Source: Ruminiclostridium sp. (GTDB taxonomy: Bacteria; Bacillota_A; Clostridia; Oscillospirales; Ruminococcaceae). Taken from it: a DNA stretch of 7,605 nt. The stretch covers positions 1 through 7,605 of the forward strand of contig JAFZOA010000146.1 of assembly GCA_017550775.1 (NCBI GenBank), in the 5' to 3' direction. Of the stretch, positions 5,234 through 7,605 are shown piece by piece. The stretch's first letter is position 1. Every line of letters begins with the position of its first letter. The notes under the pieces are model-generated. The model ran no database searches and was not told where the DNA came from. It was given only the letters and a program-made list of their open reading frames with translations. A program made the translations under genes and the position numbers.

Positions 5234-5506
5234 TCATTCGTTTATACCGTGTTCGTTCAGATATGCGGCGACAGCGTTTACGGAGTAGAGTTTCTTCACG
5301 TCCTCCGCCGGAACATCGAGCCCGAACTTCTCATATATAAGCGTTACCAGATCGAGAGCGTCGATCGAGTCAAGCCCGAGGTTGGGTCTGTCATCGCCGG
5401 TATTGAATAAGATCGTATCGTCGGTCATTTCGGCGATAGAATCCTCGTCAAGATCAAGGGTCGAGATCATATTGTCTCTGATTTTTTTTACAAAAGCTTC
5501 GCTCAT
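5234..5506 (-). CDS. Acyl carrier protein
   Basis: A 90-aa acidic helical carrier. The LGLDSIDALDL motif (residues 43-53) places Ser47 as the site of 4'-phosphopantetheine attachment, so the protein would carry an acyl or aminoacyl chain as a thioester. Length and helix pattern (an amphipathic first helix, the motif at the start of helix 2, and VKKLYSVNAVAAYL in the last helix) fit the family. A slightly longer loop (FNTGDDRPNLG) precedes the motif. The start has AAGGAG about 11 nt upstream. It lies 27 nt after the phosphatase stop and 41 nt before the GNAT gene, so it is probably co-transcribed with both. No fatty-acid synthesis genes are adjacent, so it is more likely a dedicated carrier than the housekeeping AcpP. 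No loading enzyme is visible in the window. Confidence 0.9.
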   Translation of the reverse strand: MSEAFVKKIRDNMISTLDLDEDSIAEMTDDTILFNTGDDRPNLGLDSIDALDLVTLIYEKFGLDVPAEDVKKLYSVNAVAAYLNEHGINE

Positions 5507-5533
5507 GAGCTAAAGTCTCCTTCAAAGTCTGTT

Positions 5534-7408
5534 TTATACGCCGTTGTACACAAGACACAACATCGTGAGATCATAAAACTGTGGAGCGTCCTTCACAAAA
5601 GCATCCACCGAGCTCCGCACATTCGAGATAAGCTCCTTCGGGGAAGCTTTCGGGTCGATGTTAAGAGCGTCAAGCAGTCTTTGTTCGCCAAATAACTCTT
5701 CATCGGCATTTGTAGCTTCCGGCACACCGTCCGTATATACAAAGATCCTGTCGCCTTTCTTAAGCTGGATCTCCGTCGTTCTGAATTCCTTCAGGCGTCT
5801 GAGTCCGAGGACAAGATTATGCTTGGCTCTCTGATAATCGAACAACCCGTCTTCGCTTGCGATCGCCGGGTCTTCATGTCCGCCGTTCGCAGTGAAAAGC
5901 TTGCCCGTCGAGAGTTCAAGTATGCCTGTCCATACAGTAACGAACATCCTGGAACTGTTGTTGCGTAATATCGTATCATTCGTGTTTTTCAGTATATCCC
6001 CGGGAGACAGTCCCTGCATGGCGAAGTTGTTTATGATGATCTTCGACATCATCATGAACAGAGCAGCCGGGACGCCCTTTCCGGAAACATCGGCGATCAC
6101 AAGCGCGAAGTGGTCGTCGTCGATAAAGAAGAAATCGTAGAAATCTCCGCCGACTTCCTTCGCGGGATTCATAGAAGCGTACAGATCAAACTCCGTCCGC
6201 TCGGGAAAAGCCGGGAAAATGCACGGAAGCTGTGAGACCTGAATGTTCTTTGCAAGCTCCAGCTCCGCGGTGACACGCTCTTTTTCCGCAGCAAGGCGAA
6301 TATTCTCCTCGGTGTACCTGTCTATCTCGCGGGCATGCTCCGATATATCGGCGGCAAGTACGCCCAGCTCGTTTCGCTCCTTTATTGCGGACATTTTTGC
6401 CGTGACATCCGAGCTGTCTTTGGTGTTGATATAGTCGTTGACACAGGCTGTTATGCCCGAAAGCGGTCTCAGGGCTTTCAGATAAAGCACGAGCAGCAGT
6501 GCTGCGATACCCGCCGCAAGACCGCCTATGCCTATGATCAGCGCCATTCTCATATTCGCGTTCATGCTGTTGCGGAAGTCGTCCCAATTGAACGCGATAC
6601 ATTCCAGAACGTAGTGCTCGTCGTTCAGGAAGATAGGCTTGAAGCCCCAGTAGCAGCTGCCGTCATACAGAACGTTTTCCGTGCTTGCGAACTGTATTTC
6701 CTTGCTAAGAGTGTCGGGTCTTTTCAGAGCCTGGATACCGGACAGTCCGGCATTAACGTATTTCTGAAGATTTCTCGCCGTCTTTCCGGTCTCGCCTTCT
6801 TCTTCATCAAACTGCATTTCGTAGATCACAGTACATTCGTTATCCGCGCCGATGTCGAGCCACATAAGCCCCTTGCAGTCTTCGCCGAAATTGTTCGTGA
6901 AAATACTGAAACCCCAGTACCAGCCATCGTATCTGCTCTTAGCGTCGGCTATCTTAACTTTCTCGGGAGCGTCCTTGAGCCATTCGTAGTACTCCTCCAT
7001 CTCGAAGCTTCTGTTCCCGCCCAGATATTCTTCAAATGAGATATATTCATCTTCTTCGGATGCCGCATCATCAGATACATCCTCATCGGGTACTGCTTCA
7101 TCCGATACATATTCATCGGATGTGTCCTGCTCGTCGTATTCCCACTCATTTTCTTCACTTGGTTTGAGCATCTCCTCGGGGTATTTCTCAAACATCCCGA
7201 AGTAATAATCCATTTCTTCCTCGGTGAAATATACGGTAGGATCGTAGATGTTTTTGAACATATTTCCGATGAGCTTGTTTTCGACTTCAAAAAAACTCTT
7301 TATCGTGCTGTCATACATCGCCCATATCACGAAGATAACCATTGCGATCAATATGGGCAGTATAATGGCGATGATCTGGAATATAAGCTTATGTGTCTTT
7401 TGTTTCAT
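5534..7408 (-). CDS. Membrane-bound SpoIIE/RsbU-type serine phosphatase with extracytoplasmic sensor region
   Basis: A 624-aa sensor phosphatase expected to dephosphorylate an anti-sigma antagonist (STAS protein) in partner switching. Domains in order: short cytoplasmic tail; membrane helix about 8-30; an extracytoplasmic region about 33-285 containing an acidic repeat (about 85-125); second membrane helix about 289-311; HAMP-like linker about 312-365; a coiled coil to about 395; then the PP2C-type domain. Metal and catalytic motifs seen are GGDFYDFF (420-427, with Asp422), ADVSGKGVPAALFM (439-452, with Asp440), NGGHEDP (508-514) and YTDGVPEA (558-565, with Asp560). The final motif is Tyr612-Asp-Leu-Thr where the family usually has Asp-Asp-x-Thr, so one metal ligand may be missing. 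The start is preceded by AGGAGG, but at an unusually long 14 nt. It is upstream of the carrier protein gene and downstream of a probable RsbW-like gene. Confidence 0.9.
   Translation of the reverse strand: MKQKTHKLIFQIIAIILPILIAMVIFVIWAMYDSTIKSFFEVENKLIGNMFKNIYDPTVYFTEEEMDYYFGMFEKYPEEMLKPSEENEWEYDEQDTSDEYVSDEAVPDEDVSDDAASEEDEYISFEEYLGGNRSFEMEEYYEWLKDAPEKVKIADAKSRYDGWYWGFSIFTNNFGEDCKGLMWLDIGADNECTVIYEMQFDEEEGETGKTARNLQKYVNAGLSGIQALKRPDTLSKEIQFASTENVLYDGSCYWGFKPIFLNDEHYVLECIAFNWDDFRNSMNANMRMALIIGIGGLAAGIAALLLVLYLKALRPLSGITACVNDYINTKDSSDVTAKMSAIKERNELGVLAADISEHAREIDRYTEENIRLAAEKERVTAELELAKNIQVSQLPCIFPAFPERTEFDLYASMNPAKEVGGDFYDFFFIDDDHFALVIADVSGKGVPAALFMMMSKIIINNFAMQGLSPGDILKNTNDTILRNNSSRMFVTVWTGILELSTGKLFTANGGHEDPAIASEDGLFDYQRAKHNLVLGLRRLKEFRTTEIQLKKGDRIFVYTDGVPEATNADEELFGEQRLLDALNIDPKASPKELISNVRSSVDAFVKDAPQFYDLTMLCLVYNGV
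7065..7124 (-). repeat. Two copies of a 30-nt repeat encoding an acidic decapeptide
   Basis: Units 7065-7094 and 7095-7124 agree at 22 of 30 bases and encode DEYVSDEAVP and DEDVSDDAAS in the phosphatase's extracytoplasmic region. Flanking acidic residues extend the low-complexity stretch. It could be a flexible linker, a divalent-cation-binding segment, or a copy-number-variable repeat. Confidence 0.65.
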
Positions 7409-7428
7409 AGAGTGAACATTAACCTCCT
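7406..7428 (-). promoter_or_regulatory. Unusually spaced ribosome binding site of the phosphatase, with a micro-ORF
   Basis: AGGAGG at 7423-7428 lies 14 nt from the phosphatase ATG. Between them a nearer ATG (7417-7419) opens a four-codon frame (Met-Phe-Thr-Leu) whose TGA overlaps the phosphatase start as ATGA. Neither spacing is ideal. The arrangement may lower or couple initiation. Confidence 0.4.
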
Positions 7429-7540
7429 GTATTCCCGATTCGTCGCCGACTTCCCGTCTTTTATGGCGGCATAGCTGAACTCCGGCAATAAAATAAACAG
7501 CGCTTCAATCTATGAAGTACCGTTTTTGTATATTCGTTTG
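7409..7540. other. Intergenic gap between the RsbW-like gene and the phosphatase
   Basis: These 132 nt hold only the phosphatase ribosome site (7423-7428) and micro-ORF. I see no convincing promoter hexamers or terminator hairpin, so read-through from the upstream gene is the simplest reading. Confidence 0.4.
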
Positions 7541-7605
7541 TCAGACGTTTTTAACGATCGTAAGTATATTCTGTCCGTCCTTATATTCATATTTGACGCT
7601 ATCCA
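7541..7605 (-). CDS. C-terminal end of a probable RsbW-type anti-sigma factor (ATP-binding kinase)
   Basis: The minus strand enters from the right edge in a frame reading DSVKYEYKDGQNILTIVKNV, then TGA (7541-7543). The closing strand pair (V-x-Y-E-Y-x-D-G-x-N-x-L-T) is the usual end of RsbW/SpoIIAB-like GHKL ATPases, which hold a sigma factor and phosphorylate its antagonist. Only 20 residues are visible, so no ATP-binding motif can be checked. The position directly upstream of an RsbU-type phosphatase on the same strand supports the reading. An STAS antagonist would be expected further out, beyond the edge. Confidence 0.5.
   Translation of the reverse strand, partial: DSVKYEYKDGQNILTIVKNV

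Noticed and set aside
4656..5288. Plus-strand frame of 210 codons across the GNAT and carrier protein genes
   Set aside because: It overlaps two well-supported minus-strand genes and shows no motif or ribosome site of its own.
6335..7039. Plus-strand frame of 234 codons inside the phosphatase gene
   Set aside because: It is antisense to the membrane helix and sensor region and has no domain pattern.

Overview
The window looks like a low-GC Firmicute of the Ruminococcus/Oscillospiraceae kind. The clues are strong purine-rich Shine-Dalgarno sites, a consensus -10/-35 promoter, an XRE regulator, a Nif11/NHLP-type peptide locus, and an RsbW/RsbU-like signalling operon. No species is claimed. The left ~0.8 kb is visibly AT-rich. 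From about 1.0 kb onward the composition is more GC-balanced, which fits a mosaic assembled from different sources.

Left part (1-1018): a fragment of what may be a GNAT acetyltransferase runs in from the left edge. It is followed by an XRE-family regulator on the minus strand with a textbook promoter and a perfect 13-bp inverted-repeat operator. Next come a minus-strand terminator and a start-less ribbon-helix-helix gene remnant. That remnant is cut off where an ABC transporter gene begins in the opposite direction.

Middle part (about 1018-4310, plus strand): the remains of a ribosomally synthesised peptide (RiPP) locus. It holds a 5'-truncated bacteriocin-type exporter (transmembrane domain plus ATPase), the first 143 codons of a radical SAM maturase, and three tandem precursor peptides. 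The precursors have Nif11-type leaders ending in Val-Ala-Gly-Gly and Cys/Trp/Tyr-rich cores. Only the second precursor is intact. The first lost the start of its leader in the deletion that also removed most of the maturase, and the third carries a one-base deletion in its leader. A strong bidirectional terminator closes the locus. The apparent design is: leader binds the maturase, the maturase modifies the core, and the exporter moves it out after cleavage at Gly-Gly. As seen here the machinery is decayed, unless partner genes sit elsewhere or the junctions are assembly artefacts.

Right part (4311-7605, minus strand): an apparent operon transcribed toward the same terminator. It starts with the C-terminal end of what looks like an RsbW-type anti-sigma kinase. 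It continues with a membrane-bound SpoIIE/RsbU-type phosphatase that has an acidic extracytoplasmic insertion, an acyl carrier protein, and a tandem-GNAT acyltransferase. The linkage of partner-switching signalling with an acyl carrier protein and a GNAT enzyme is the most coherent intact system in the window.

At least three abrupt gene-fusion junctions (about 130-160, about 1018 and about 3002) and one frameshift make this either a recombination hot spot or a partly chimeric assembly. This should be settled before functional conclusions are drawn.
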